Below are positions 23,373-35,605 of a DNA stretch of 64,000 nucleotides, piece by piece. Made by a program: the position numbers and the translations under genes. The notes under the pieces were generated by a model. It saw nothing but the letters and a program-made list of their open reading frames with translations. It made no database searches and had not been told where the DNA came from. The DNA comes from Hirsutella rhossiliensis (taxonomy: Eukaryota; Ascomycota; Sordariomycetes; Hypocreales; Ophiocordycipitaceae). Position 1 is the stretch's first letter, and each line of letters starts with the position of its first letter. The stretch is taken from positions 1,984,001-2,048,000 of the forward strand of contig NW_025408670.1 in the NCBI RefSeq assembly GCF_020360975.1. Reading direction: 5' to 3'.

Positions 23373-24196
23373 TGCTCGTCGTGGGCATCAACAGCGTGTG
23401 TTCGTCATACGCGCGTGTAAACAAGACTGGAGAGCCAAAGGAAAACAGCAGTCCCCACGCTTTCGGATTGGAAAAGAGAAAAGGAAAAAGGATTAGCGAT
23501 GAAGCACCAGCGCTTCTTTCACGACTGCAGACGCATGGAGGAGGGCAGCGGTGAGCGTTGTTGCGTCTGCGTGAAGGCGCGAGGGAGCAGCTGGCCGGCA
23601 GGCATCATCACTGCCGTTGCTGGGGAGAATTCCCGCTCCAAGTAAACAGACACTTGCACGTGACCGACACGGCATCTTGCTTGCGGCCTGGCCTTGGGCA
23701 CCCTCGCGGCGCTAAGCGCCTTCGGGATTAGCCGCAGATTAGACGGGCGCTAAATCTAAGCCAGGCTCAAAATTCGTAGCCACGGCACGACTCAACGGAA
23801 ACGCCACGTCCAACGACATCACCATCGCCCCTTTTCATCCGACAACCAGAGGCCGATCAGCTCGGCATCGCGTCATATTACTGTGCTCGCACAAGCAAGC
23901 TTCCAGCACGAGTCCCAGTCACCAGTGTCCCGAGACTCTGGACTGTGTCCAGGACCAGCCCGACATCTGAACAAGGCGACAGTCGAAAGCGTTTATTCAT
24001 GCTCCGACCGCCAAGTGATGCGCTCGAACTTTTCAGTCGTTGACGAGAAAGACCGACCGGGCGGCGACCCATCCTATCATCACATACCATCTTGGCTCTA
24101 GCTCCAGTTTCGGTTGACCGAGCACGACGCGTTGCGGACCGTGGGGAGTGGTGCTGAATTGCTTGAAGAGGCCTCATCCCCATTTCAACTTCCAAG
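23373..24196. other. Shared upstream region of two divergent genes
   Basis: These 824 bp separate the start codons of the myosin-II gene (minus) and the Red1-like gene (plus). They presumably hold both promoters and both 5' leaders. No extra gene was seen. Confidence 0.6.
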
Positions 24197-27100
24197 ATGA
24201 GCCAGTCCGGCTATGGCTATGGCAAGCCCCAAGGGTATCATACGGCTCCGAGCTTCCCGAATCCATCACACTCGTCGTTTGCCCCGCAGTATTTGAACGA
24301 ACCGACAGAAGTTGCCGCGCAAAGCACGCAGGCGTCATATCAGTATCCTCGCAATATGATACCAGGTTTGGGCTTGGGCTTTGCAGCCAGCGCCCCGGCT
24401 CAGCACGATATTTGGGCTGGACAGCAGGCTGATCGCTGGGAGCTTTCATCACAGCCCTCCCAAGCAGCTGGGCAGAACTACAACCATGGACCTCCCGGAG
24501 CCGTCAACTCGAAACCCCCCGCGAGCATCGATGGCGGTCTCGGCACCGCTGAAGATGGTTCAGAGGAGGGGGAGATAAGTGAAGGAGAGAATGGGGATCT
24601 TTACGATCCCCGCGAGGCTGGGCGTCTTGCAGCCACTAACGAGACCCAAGCCTGGGACCAAGCCAACGCAGACCGAGCCAACGACGTTCTAATGATGGAC
24701 CGGCAAGACGCTCCCGCGGCTGTTGACAATCGTTCCTCGGGAGCGGCACATGCCGGATCGAACTGGTCTGCAAATCAATCCGGGCTGGCGAGCACAGCAC
24801 GAGAACGCTCGGGCTCTTACTCGCCGTATCTTTCACCGCGGGAGATTGGCAACATTGACTCCGAGCAGACATCAACCGAGCAGGGCACTCATGGTATGAG
24901 ACGCCGTGGCAAGATTTTTGGTCATCCCAGGCTACGGTTTGCTGACTTGGGCACAGAAAACTCATCCATGCCGAGCAACCAGTCCACGCGCCGAACCCTC
25001 TCGTCGAACCGAGTCGTTGACCCTCCACACTTGCTGATTGCGAAGAACGACACAGCTGGGCTATCACCCGTCAATGCCATCGGTACGGCGAAGCAGGAAG
25101 CTCGAGATGCGATTCTAGGTCTCTGGCCACTCAACGTACGTCACCAAAATTTCCTCGAGGAGGGCATCGACAGCGCGATCCTAGGTGGCCTTCTCAACGA
25201 CTTGGGGCTGGAAGCCCAAGAGAGTAGCCAGATGCCTCAAGACACTACATTGAAGGACGTGGCCATGCTTCAATCTCCAGCTCCGCCCACCAGGTCTGGC
25301 TCGAACACGTCCAAGGTTCTAGCGATTCCCTCGCGGCCAGCACATGCAGAGACTGCAAAACCCCTCGACAAATCCGAGGAGCGCAAGGACCGGATTGCAC
25401 GTCTTCTCGCCGCCAAAGGCTCAAAGCCTCCAGTCCCTGCGACAGCCTCGGTAGCTGTTCCAGCAAGCCTCCCACCAGCAGCTCCGGCAAAACCCACCCA
25501 GCCTTCACCAAAAGCGCAATCCGAAAAATCCAAGTTGCTTCAACAGAAAATGGACGCGCTGCGCAAGTCTCGGGAAAGTCTCGCTCGGATTCGAAGCAAG
25601 CAACAGACGCCCGTCAGTTCGATGGAAGCTGAAACCGAGGCAGAGAAACCGTTGGTTCCAGCGGCTGACTGGAACGCCAGTGAAGAATTGCCCAGCGTCC
25701 TGGAACCATCTACGCAAGAGCCCGGGTCAGGCAAGCCTTCACCCTCGATACCAGGTCTGTTCCTCTCACCCACCCCGCAGCTTTCGCATGAGACCGAGTC
25801 GAGCCAACAGCGCCGCCCTACCCCAGTCTCAAGCGACTCTTCTGCGAAGCCCATTCAACGACCCTTTGGCCAGCAGATGGAATCTCGGCCGTTCTTGATC
25901 AACGTTAGTGACGATGAAGACGATGCCGAGATGGACATAGACTCTCTCGGTCGAACCTGTTCACCTGCGAACCATCCTGGGACGCCATCTCAGAGAGCCG
26001 CTGCTGTTTTGCGAGAGTCGTCGCTCACAGCGAACAGTATGATGCCTCGGCATGCCGTGACCCCAGCATCAGCTGCCACACCTCCGAGAAGCTCAGGTAA
26101 CAACAGCGGAGGGGAGGACTTGGCAAACATGAACAAGAAGATTGAAGCAATGAAGCGCAAAATAGCGGAAGCTGAGGCGCGGAAGAAGACCAAGCGACTG
26201 AGACAGGCCTCCCCGGCCAACTCTCACCTTAACGACAGTTCTCGCGGTGGGAGTGTGGAGGCAGCAAGTACCCCGAGAGGATCTGTTGCACCTTTGTCGG
26301 CGGGAAGAAGCCAAACGCCAGTCAACAACAACCCGACCGAAACTGCTCCCGCCACCATGCCTCAAGAGCGACCGAGCCGTTCCAGAAAGGAGAGCCAGGT
26401 CTACAGAAGTGATAGGCGCAGCCTTTCTACAGCTGCCAGCGAGCGTCTACCATTAATCGAAGCTCGTCGCAAGGAGCAGCTCTTGAAATTGCAGAGCCTG
26501 CAGATCCAAATCGCTAAAGTTGAGCAGGAGATTGCAGAGGGCATGCGCGAAGAGCAGAACCTAAAGCAAGACCTCGTTTCTGACGACTCGGATCGTGACG
26601 AGAGTCATGCAGCTCCCCGGACGGCGCCTTTTAGTGCCAACGGCTCCCCCGAGGGATCCAGCGTCAACTATGGCAACACGTCGGCGAAAGCCCCGAAGCT
26701 CGACACGGCTCAGAAATCTCAGGAATCCACTGATTCCGAAGATGAGAACAGTGCTGCTGGACGCGTCGAAGCTCCACTTGCGATAACCGCAGGCCAGGCT
26801 GCCGTGACCCTCAATAAATCCAGCATACCTAGTGCGCAACTCGAGCACGACGACGTGGTTATGGAAGAAGCGGAAGACTGCACCGGCATGGATTCGGAGG
26901 AAGGGTCCGATGACTACGAGCCGCCCGATGCCGAACCATCCTCGTCTCAAGAGTTCGCATCGCCCTCATTGCAAATTGCGTCTGCCAACGAGAAGCATGC
27001 CTTCCCACAATTGGCCGAAGATGCCGCGGAAGCCGTCCCAACCCCGGCAGCAAGTGCGCAGGAGATCTCGGCAGATCAAACACAGCCTGCGCCCGAGATA

Positions 27101-27699
27101 ATACGAGGAGAAAAGGGCGATCAACCAAGCGAATCTCGACGCGAGTATGAACTGCCGGAAAGGGCCTTTCAGCGAAGCCAGGGCTCGATCTTGGTGTCCC
27201 CCCAACCCCGATTTGTACCCTACGAGACGCCGCTGCAGTACTTTCGTGCGTTTCGGTTCCATCCCGAGTTCAGCAAGTATGTGACCGGAGGGCTCCGATC
27301 CCTGACGTACAGCAACAAAATCGATGTACGGAAGGAAGTGTGTCCCGACGAGCTGGCGGGGCAGGCGTGTCCTAGGGGCGGCCAATGCGAATACCAGCAC
27401 TTTGGAAACATGAAGGCCCCGGGTACGTGCTACTGGTCTACCATATGCTTCGTGGACGATCACTGATGCTGATGAACGACGAGGCAGATGAACAGATCTT
27501 GCTCCAGCTCGGAGCAGCGGGTAACTACCAAGCTGAGCAGAAGCAGGAGTACATCGCCGGACTTCGACAGCTGCTCACGGATTTCCGCAATCGCAAGGTG
27601 AAGGACTTTGATACGATCAGCCGGGGAATCGTCGACTACCGCGCCCAGTTCCTCAAGGACAGGTCCAAGATTCTCCCCCTCAGCGGCGTCACCATTTGA
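24197..27699 (+). CDS. Red1/ZFC3H1-like CCCH zinc-finger protein
   Basis: Two exons (24197-27422, 27488-27699) encode 1145 residues. The intron, GTACGT...GAGGCAG, is 65 nt with matching phase 1. Most of the protein is disordered and rich in Ser, Pro, Gln and acidic runs. Short coiled coils occur around residues 440-470, 635-660 and 755-795. Near the C-terminus is a single zinc finger with spacing C-x8-C-x5-C-x3-H (CPDELAGQAC...CEYQH), preceded by a conserved aromatic stretch with PLQYFRAFRFHPEF. This arrangement matches the putative zinc-finger domain of the Red1/ZFC3H1 family. In fission yeast Red1 scaffolds the MTREC complex that delivers unwanted nuclear RNA to the exosome. The nuclear RNA-surveillance role is inferred from that family. 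Confidence 0.8.
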
Positions 27700-28882
27700 A
27701 GGATGGTTGGCGCACTGCGTAATGCCGCCCTTGATATCTCTTGCCCACGTACCCCGAGCCCTCATTTTTGCCGATGAAAGTAGGCTAATCGAAGCAAGCG
27801 AGCGCCTGCCTGCGCGGCTCACGGAGCCGCTTGGCAACATTGAGCTTTCAGTTCCGACCTTTTTTCCCTATCAAATCTTTTGGAGGCACCAGGACGTAAA
27901 AATTCAGATACCCCGTCTCCCATGCTGCATCGCCCATCAGTTGGAACGAGATTTGCGCAGCGTGCTAGCGCCAAATCTTGTTTTATTTTGTTTCACCTCA
28001 TCTGTGAGCCGGGACTTGAAAGATGCATCGAAAGCAGCGTCGGCGAACAGGGTCTGCAATGACAGGCCATGGGACCGAGCTTGGCGGCACGGCGGCCGGC
28101 GTCCCTACGTAGCCAGCCACCGAAGTGGTGAGGAGAGTCAGCCAGCAATCGAACAAGTTTTTCTCATACTGGAGGAGCATGTCTCCTGATACGTCCATTT
28201 CCTGGCCTTTCTTGGCCAAGTCGAGGTCGATAATTGAGATTGCATTCAATCGAGTTCCATCACCTAAGTCACGTCAGCCACGTAAGGACAGCCTCACGAG
28301 GTCGGCCCAGATGTCATGATGAGTCGACGAATGCACGTCCCTGTGACTGATGGACGGGGCTAGTCGAGACGGTCCTTGGTGGAGGCCTTGCAGCAGAAGG
28401 TTTGGGCGAGCAGCTCAGTCGACGCGTCACTGCCGGGGAGGCTCGTCCTTGGCCAGGTCAGCGACGTGAATGATACTGTACGTTGAATTTGGCCCCGGTG
28501 GAGTCGACCGACGGACACGGAGTTTCTCCCAAGCGCCCGGAAGCCCGTCCTGGTGTTCGCGATGGAGATGGTGTGCTCAGCCAATCAATGGTTTCATCCC
28601 AGTCATCACCGCCGTCTCTTAGCCTCACGTGAGTAAAGACCGTGATGCGAAGACTTGTGTTTTATTCGCAGTAGAATAAAATGCTAGTATTGGGCCAGTT
28701 CGAGCACGTTTGTTAAGGGTTTTGCTATCGAATGCTCGTCGGCCACTCCTGCTGTGGCTGCGCCTTCTCGGCAGCATCACCTACACTGGGAGCGTATCTC
28801 CCCGGGCTATCAAAACACAAAGACAAGTTACAAAAGGCGTCATCGACTGAGGAGCCGTAGACAGTATAGTCGCACAGGGGTA
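27700..28882. other. Intergenic region with one possible orphan exon
   Basis: No complete gene was recognised. On the minus strand, about 28269-28001, an acceptor-like gctgacgtgacttag is followed by an open frame with codon use like a real exon and a segment DLDLAKKGQEMDVSGDMLL. I could not find a convincing first exon. It may be a small gene, a remnant or chance. Confidence 0.35.
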
Positions 28883-30900
28883 TCACTGTTGCTTCTTCTC
28901 CGCTTCCCCGTCTTCACCTGCAGCCACGTCCTCTGCCGCCGCACTGTCGCCGTTCTGGGCCTTGGCATCGCCCGCCGCACTCGCACCTCTGGCGTCCACG
29001 TCTCCAGCCCCGGTCAGCGTGCCTGTAGCAGATTTGCCCGCCGCCGCCCGTCTCCCAGAGCCAGCCTGCTTAAGCTTCTCGGCTGCCTTCCCCACACGAG
29101 AATCTGCAGTCTCCGACAACGCGTGGCGGCTCGGCGGCTTGCTCCCGGGAGAGCTGCTGTCGTGCGGCTCTCTCGCCCGATGCTGGTGAACTTGCGGAGA
29201 CGAAGGCTGACCGTCATTGCTGCCCGCAATGGTCGAGGTTTCGCTCTCGCTTCCCCGGTGGTTGACAAAGGAATAGCCCGAGCCTATCAGACTCTCGTTC
29301 CTGACAAGACGGTACCGATCGTATTCTTCTGCCGTATGCTCCGCGTTGGTGAAACTGTCCAGCGCATCAAATACATGTTGGAAGACTTGCTGATCGACGT
29401 CTCGAGCCCACAGGAAGTCGAGATGCTCGTAGTGAGGAATCTCGGTCGCCACCGTCTGGGGGGGCAGTTCTTTGAGCATGGAGCCAATGTCGACCAGGGA
29501 GTCGCTGCCGCCGTATACCAGCACGACGGGCGTTCTTATGTTCCGCGTCGGGTACTTGGCGACCTTGGAGTACTTTTGCGACGTGCTGACGCTCATTGGC
29601 TGGTGCACGTCGTCGTCATACATCTGGAAGCAGCGGTTGCGGATAATCTGGAACCAATGGACCACGCTCTTGGTGCTCGTGAAGGAGTAGAGGTGAGGAT
29701 AGGCGGCCAATTTCTGGCTGGTCGAGATGTTGCTGGTTTGCCACTTGAAGAGAAAAGACAGGCACATGTCGATGAGGCGGCAGAAGAGGGGCGGATACAC
29801 GAGCGTCTCCCACATGGTGGCAGAACTCAGTATGGATCGCCGGCCAAACATGAGGTACAGAACAGACGGGGAGGCCTTGACCAAGGAGTCGACGATGCCG
29901 TTGGAGAGGCCGGCGGGGGCCATGGCCGGGGCGAGGCCGATAAAGACGTTGACCTGGCTATTGAGCCGGGGATGGATGGCTAGAGTGGCAAAGGCTTGGG
30001 CGGTACCCTGGGAGAAGCCAATGTAGGACAGGCTCTTTTGCTGCGTGGTGTCAAGGATGTACGAGATGGTGTCGGGGATGTCGTGGAAGGCAAACTCGTC
30101 CATGGAAAAGTCCCAAAACTTTACCGACGTGGGCGAGCTGTGGATAGCCTTTTTGGAATACTTGTTGCCGCGGTTGTTTCCAAACTGCAACATGGGCGTC
30201 AGCCGTGTGTGGAGTCCCCCGAGACGAGAGATGGACATACCCAGACGTCGAAGCCGCGTTCAAGCAACTCAAAGGGCAAGCACCTCTTCTCGTCCGTTAG
30301 GCAGACCCAGACCTCGGAGTTCATGAGCAGGCCGTGGTGCAGATAGGCGATTCGCTTCCTGATGCTCGTGGGCCCGTGGTTGACCCTCTGGTCTTCCTCA
30401 CCCCTTCTCCACTGCAAACGATGGATGCCGAGAAGGTAGCCGTCGGTGGTCTGGACGATGTGCTCTTCAGCCTCGTACCCCCAAAGACGACAGAGCTCGA
30501 CAAAGTCGGACGCATCTCGGACCGAGGTGGATATGGCTAGTCGACGTGAGCTTCGCACTGGCGGTGGGGACCACGGGTCGGCACCGACACTTTCTCTTGT
30601 TTTCGGCTCTCTTTTGCTCGGGCGAGGAGAATCGGTTGAAAATGCGCCGCGAGGCTCGATAGCACAGTGACACGAGGAAAGGAGCTTGAAGGCCGGTCAG
30701 CGGGAGAGATGGGCCGGCACGGACAAGGCTTGCACTGACGCAGGGCAAGCGTGAAGACGCGGACGATGGCCTCGAGCCCGACGAGGAGAAAGGAGCCGAC
30801 GAGAGCGAGGTACTCGGTGCTGCAACAGTCAGCTTGGGACGCAGCAGACGAAGGGGGTGTGTCCATACGGATGGAGCCTCCCGAGAAAAGGGACGGGCAT
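28883..30900 (-). CDS. Steryl ester hydrolase / TGL1-YEH-type acid lipase
   Basis: Alpha/beta hydrolase of the lysosomal-acid-lipase family; fungal members cleave steryl esters on lipid droplets or the plasma membrane. Five exons fit the frame: 30900-30869, 30819-30740, 30684-30589, 30536-30241, 30184-28883, giving about 601 residues. The first exon encodes only MPVPFLGRLHP. Next comes a membrane anchor (EYLALVGSFLLVGLEAIV), then the lipase N-terminal lid region with HHGLLMNSEVW, the nucleophile Ser in GFSQG (about 226), an Asp in YGGSDSLVD and the His in HYEHLDFLWA. The last 130 residues are disordered and Ala/Glu-rich. The introns are 49-56 nt. The third intron could instead use a donor two bases upstream with another acceptor, so that junction is the least certain. 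Confidence 0.85.
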
Positions 30901-31632
30901 TTTTGTAGGATTCGAGTCGGCTCGAGAGTCAGACGATGAAGCAGAAGGCGGCAAGCAACGCCAGAGCCATGTCGGGAGAAAGGCTTTTTACTGCACGGCT
31001 TGGAACCAAAGATTTGGTCCTGGGCGGTGCTTCCGACATGGAGGCGCACGGTGATGTCACATGCAAAAGCGTGGCTCGTGACGGGGTGTTAGTCAGCGGA
31101 AGTACCAAGTGCCAACAACTACGAATACTGCGTCGTTCTTGACAGTTGATATGATGCCATTCCTCGTCCTTTTATCATCTCTTGGTTTATCATCTCTTTC
31201 AGAGCAGATGACCTGGGTCGAAAGATTAATGTCGGACGCTCGTGGGATGGACAAATGGTAGAGACTGGCGCATAAAGATACAGCATCTGCTTGTAATACA
31301 AACTTTTGGAAACAACCGACCTGCTGGGAGATCAAGTTGGTTGAGTGATGTCATCGATAACGACAAGTGCACGAGTCAACACTTCGTTCGATGAGGAAGG
31401 AGTCCAGTGTCAAGCACTGACCATCGGGTGACGGAATGTGGCTGAAGCTGATGTTGGTTGTGACAGTTATTTGCTCAAGTGAGTCGAGTCTTGGTCTGTC
31501 AACCAGGTGTAGCGGCCGTCAGCGAGGAATACCATGTCACCTTCTTCATTGGTATCACACCGAATGCCCGGACCGTTACTTGACGTCGAGGAAAGAAAAC
31601 CAAATGCCGGGAAATCAACCGCCACCCCACGC

Positions 31633-32358
31633 TCATTCTCCCGCCACTCCACGCTCTATTCGGACTTGGGGTTTGATATCTTGTCCACCAGCTTGGCTTT
31701 GGCTTTGCAGCTCATGTTCCCGACTTCTTATTTCATCCCTGATCTGGCGCGCATGGGCTAAAAAGGGTAATTTCCCCAGCCCCGGCTTCGAAATTGCATC
31801 CTTGTGAAACTCGCGGTTCTCGGGCTTCAAACGCGCTGCAAAAGCCATGGCCTTAAGTTCATTGCAGTGTCCGTATATATAGTTTACGTGGACGACTAAG
31901 TGCCGCCGGAGAAGGCAGTCGGGGGGCGACTCGAGCAGACTTTCGATCAAGGCGTCTACCAAAAGCGGTAGCGGAGGAACGAAGCCATCTGGAGTAGACG
32001 GACGTAGGTTTTCCACAGCGACGTTCCAATCCACCGCCGGCAAGAGAATGGTAGTAGTCGGCCCAGGCGAGTCCTTCAACGGATCAAACGGTTTGAGACC
32101 CGAGGGTTTCAGACTACGGTGGGCGATAGATGGATGGTGGCTCGTGAAGTGGTATTTCCCATGGTTGTTCGTGTGGGTGTATCCGTGACTGCGGAGCGCG
32201 CGTGCGGCCTCGTCGACGTCAGGAACTAGAAGAAAGAGGTCGAAGACTACGGTGGGAACACCGTAGGGGGCGATGGCGTCTTCGAACCACACAAGGCAGG
32301 GAATTCCATGGTCGCGAAGAAGCGTGCAAGGCTCGTACCTCCCCCGAGGAGACGTCAT
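31633..32358 (-). CDS. Hypothetical protein with nucleotidyltransferase-like pattern
   Basis: At least 241 residues from the in-frame ATG at 32358; the frame is open further upstream but without ATG, so a short upstream exon may be missing. The family is not firmly recognised. The N-terminal part reads LLRDHGIPCLVWFEDAIA then GVPTVVFDLFLLVPDVDEAARALRSHGY. The arrangement of a hydrophobic strand, an Asp-containing strand and the AARAL helix resembles the neighbouring nucleotidyltransferase-like gene (DVDFVVP...AARALL), which is divergent from it. The classical Gly-Gly/Ser motif is not obvious, so it may be an inactive or diverged member. The C-terminus is a charged helix with REHELQSQSQ. No signal peptide or membrane segment. 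Confidence 0.55.
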   Translation of the reverse strand: MTSPRGRYEPCTLLRDHGIPCLVWFEDAIAPYGVPTVVFDLFLLVPDVDEAARALRSHGYTHTNNHGKYHFTSHHPSIAHRSLKPSGLKPFDPLKDSPGPTTTILLPAVDWNVAVENLRPSTPDGFVPPLPLLVDALIESLLESPPDCLLRRHLVVHVNYIYGHCNELKAMAFAARLKPENREFHKDAISKPGLGKLPFLAHARQIRDEIRSREHELQSQSQAGGQDIKPQVRIERGVAGE

Positions 32359-32785
32359 GACTGATGATGGCCACGTCGTGGTGGCATGGCGGCGTAGTGG
32401 TTGAAGGAAGAAACTGGGGACATGATCTCCGCTTTCACCGCCACGGGGTTTGCCGACACGCCCGAACGTTAATCCGACACACCCCACTTTACGACGACCA
32501 GCGTTCGAAATTCCCACTTCTCCCCCGCAACCGCCATCCAACTATCCCTGTGTCATGGGTGCGGCTCTGATCCGAGACTTGATCTTGAAATGCCAAACGC
32601 TCCGCAAAGATAAGTCATGATATTTTGGCGCAGTATATAGATGGGCGCACGGCTTTCTTCTATTCCTTTCGAGATCCGAGAATCGTTGCTGCTTTACCTT
32701 ACGCTCACCTCGGGTGTTCCTCGTCCTCCATCTGGACGGCGAGCTCGTTGGTGTCCTGTTGAGCAGCCAGCCGTATACTTTCCAT

Positions 32786-33566
32786 ATGGCGTCCTCGTCT
32801 TCAAAATATCCACTCCCCGAGCAGGTACGTGCTGCCGTCGCAGCCGTCGCCACTGCTATGAGAGACGGAGGACAAACCTACGCCATCGTCGGCGGTGCAG
32901 CCTGCTCAGTTCTTGGATCAGCTCGCCTGACTGCCGATGTGGACTTCGTAGTTCCTCAAGGAAAAACAAAAGCTGCCAGAGCTCTATTAAGGGAGGCGAA
33001 GCACGAGTTCGCCGTTGAGAACAGACCAACCATACAATCTACCTGAGCACTCCTCCTGTGCAATTTGAAATCCTCACTCCTCCGGCTCTGTTTAAAGGAG
33101 AGTTTCGGACTCTACACCAACTACCATGGTCAACGGAATTCGAGTTCTCAAGCCGACCCTTATCTTGAATGCCAAATGCGCTTCGCTTCTGGGTCGAGCA
33201 AGCGAGATTAAGAAATCATCGGATGCCATCGATATCGGGTTCCTCCTGAACTGGTGTGCCGATGAGCGCATTTATCCGACTGCATCCGAAGTTCCTAATG
33301 CCACGAAGCAATTTGCGGACTACTTCATCGCCACCTACGGCGATGCCGACTCGTGGGCAAAGGCCGGGTACGATGTGAAAGCCGGTATGCAAGTTTTCGA
33401 TCCTTTAAAGTCTGCGCTGATACCTAGTGCCAGGGAAATGGCGCTGAAATCGAGTCACCTCCAGAGTCTCAACTGGAAGACATGCAACCTCTGGCTGAAG
33501 TATCATGCTGAGAAGGATGTATGTTGGAGGTGTATGCTGTTGCTAGACAGCGCATCCCGACCGTAG
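32786..33566 (+). pseudogene. Nucleotidyltransferase-like gene with frameshifts
   Basis: Three consecutive pieces in three frames together read as one protein. The first (ATG at 32786) has YAIVGGAACSVLGS and TADVDFVVPQGK, the glycine motif and paired Asp residues of the nucleotidyltransferase superfamily. The frame then ends at a TGA (33042-33044). Another frame continues about 33040-33115 with VQFEILTPPALFKGEF, and the third (about 33126-33566) continues with GIRVLKPTLILNAKC and SDAIDIGFLL, ending in a helical C-terminus. No GT-AG intron of workable size explains the two shifts, so the gene is broken or the assembly has two indel errors. In an intact form it would be about 255 residues. It is divergent from the gene at 31633-32358. 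Confidence 0.6.
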
Positions 33567-34351
33567 CGTTATGTCCCCTCTTGGTCTGTGCTTTCATCAA
33601 TAAAGCTATCGGTCACCTTATTCAGCCACTTTGAAGAAGCCGGACTGATTCCTTATATCCTGTCATGGGTTAGGCATGCACTTTGAAACTTGCCATGCAA
33701 GGACGAGATTCTGAACTCCACCAGTAGATGACTAGTCAATCATCATTCAGCCAGCAAACCATGATTATCGTTAAAGGGTCTTCCCATCCTTTCGAGTGCA
33801 GTCCAGGATTGCTTTGAATGGATCATGTTTTGTTGGAGCAGTGCCAAGCAAGTGTCAGGTCGGTGCTGGATTACGAAGCATGGACAAGTTTTCTTATTAC
33901 AGGAGCAGCTCCAGCCTCAACTGCGAGAATCGCCCCCAGGCCACAGTGCCTGGCTAACGAATCTATGGGAACATTGCAGTGAATGTGTTGAAACGTCCTG
34001 ATTATCGATCGACTTGGTAGCTTGTTAGGCGTTTACTGATACTTGGTCCTGACACAGTAAGCACCCTGCTGGTTGTGGTAAGACTGAGAGGGGACAGCTC
34101 TTGCATTAGTGAGTCTGTGGCAGCGAGATTTCCACTGTTTGTGCCCTCTCTACCAACCAACCGAATGCAATGTGCAGGGGTCGATCGGCGTCAGAAATAT
34201 CACCTTCTTCTTTGGTATCCCGCCGGGGCTATGTTCACCCAGACAGACGGGTCAACCCCAAAGCGGAGAACACAGAGGACTTGTGCCGCACACTTCGGCG
34301 TCAAGCATTGACTCAAATTTCGGTAGCTATACAACGTCACTACCGACCACC
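33567..34351. other. Intergenic region, nothing recognised
   Basis: No gene was supported on either strand. The stretch contains the upstream region of the GNAT gene. Confidence 0.5.
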
Positions 34352-35241
34352 ATGTCCTATCGATTACTCGACCTAGACTTCAGCGACGGCGGTGCTCTGG
34401 CGCAAGCCTCCATGGATGCCTTCTACGATGACCCCATGCAACAGAGCCTTTTCCCAGGAATGACCAAAGAAGAGCGCGTCAAGGGGGTGATATCCCGATG
34501 GCCAAGCAACTACGCAAGCCTGGACAAACACTGGACCAAGGTCGTTGACGTCAAGAGCGGGGACATTGTGAGCTTTGCGAGCTGGGTCTTTGCCTATACC
34601 GACGTTGTGGGCTCACTTAAAAAGGTCCCTGGTAAGACAGCGTCTATTTTCCCTCTCCTCTCGTGCACTACAAACAGAGCCCGCCAGTCTGTGTAGCAGC
34701 CATGTGGCCCATACACTCGGAAAGAACACTCAAATCCCTTGCCAAAGCACAAGCTGAATGTACCCATCTCTGAATTCCAGAGGAACTAGCTCCAGAGTCA
34801 TCGTCTGTGCCAGAGGGCTTAAACGATCCGTTTGCCATAGCCTTTACCAACGAAATCCGCAAATGCCGCGCACAACACCTTGGCCAACGACCTCAACTTC
34901 GTAAGACGACACACGTACCGAGCCTTGCTAGAACCTTGTACTGAAGTTGACAATGTCCAGGTCTCAACATGCTCGGGACCGTTCCTTGTCATCGTCGACG
35001 GGGCGCCGCCAGACTTCACCTTGAATGGGCTACGGAGCTGGCAGACAGAGAGAATATCTTTTGCTGGCTTGATGCTTCCCCAATGTCCGTGGACCTATAT
35101 GAAAAGTTTGGTTTCGAGAAAAAGGGAACCGTCACGGTGGATTTGGATTTGAGTTGCGGTGGCGGCACTTATACGCATACCTGCATGATGCGTGAACCAC
35201 AAGGTCACAAGATCGCCACAGGCATAAACGCGATGCCATAG
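34352..35241 (+). CDS. GNAT-family N-acetyltransferase
   Basis: Three exons (34352-34631, 34781-34900, 34961-35241) encode 226 residues. Such enzymes transfer acetyl from acetyl-CoA to an amine; the substrate here is unknown. The N-terminus has the fungal-type start LLDLDFSDGGALAQASMDAFYDDPMQ. The acetyl-CoA binding motif A is RLNMLGTVPCHRRRGAARLHLEW in exon 3, with the R-x-x-G-x-A-like turn RRRGAA. Motif B follows with ENIFCWLDASPMSVDLYEKFGF. The introns, both phase 1, start GTAAGA and end CCAG. The first intron is long (149 nt). An upstream open frame exists, but the ATG at 34352 has a good context (gaccaccATG). Confidence 0.85.
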
Positions 35242-35605
35242 AGTCTCTCTTTCATAATATTCGACAGCAGTAGCGATAGCCAGCCCTCCGCCCAACAGGT
35301 GGCAGGGTAGGATATGTGACCACAGCCAGACTGCACTTTCTACCGACGGAAGTCCAAAACCAACAGAAGAACCCACCGGGCTTGCTTAGTGGTATTTCAG
35401 CTCGAGACGTCCATCCTGAGCTTCTCTTCCTTTCTTCCTTGGCTCTAGATAGGCAGCACGAGGGCGCCTGCTTGTGGAATATGCTCCATTCCGGCCGCTT
35501 CAAGCCGCATCGACGCGGCCAGCTTGCGAAGAAGCTATAGGGCGAACTGGAGTCTATGTGTGACTATGCATGGCCATGTATGTCCATGTAAGGTTCGAGC
35601 TTGTA

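Noticed and set aside
28754..29983. 409-codon plus-strand frame over the lipase gene
   Set aside because: Antisense shadow; the minus strand has lipase catalytic motifs and consistent introns.
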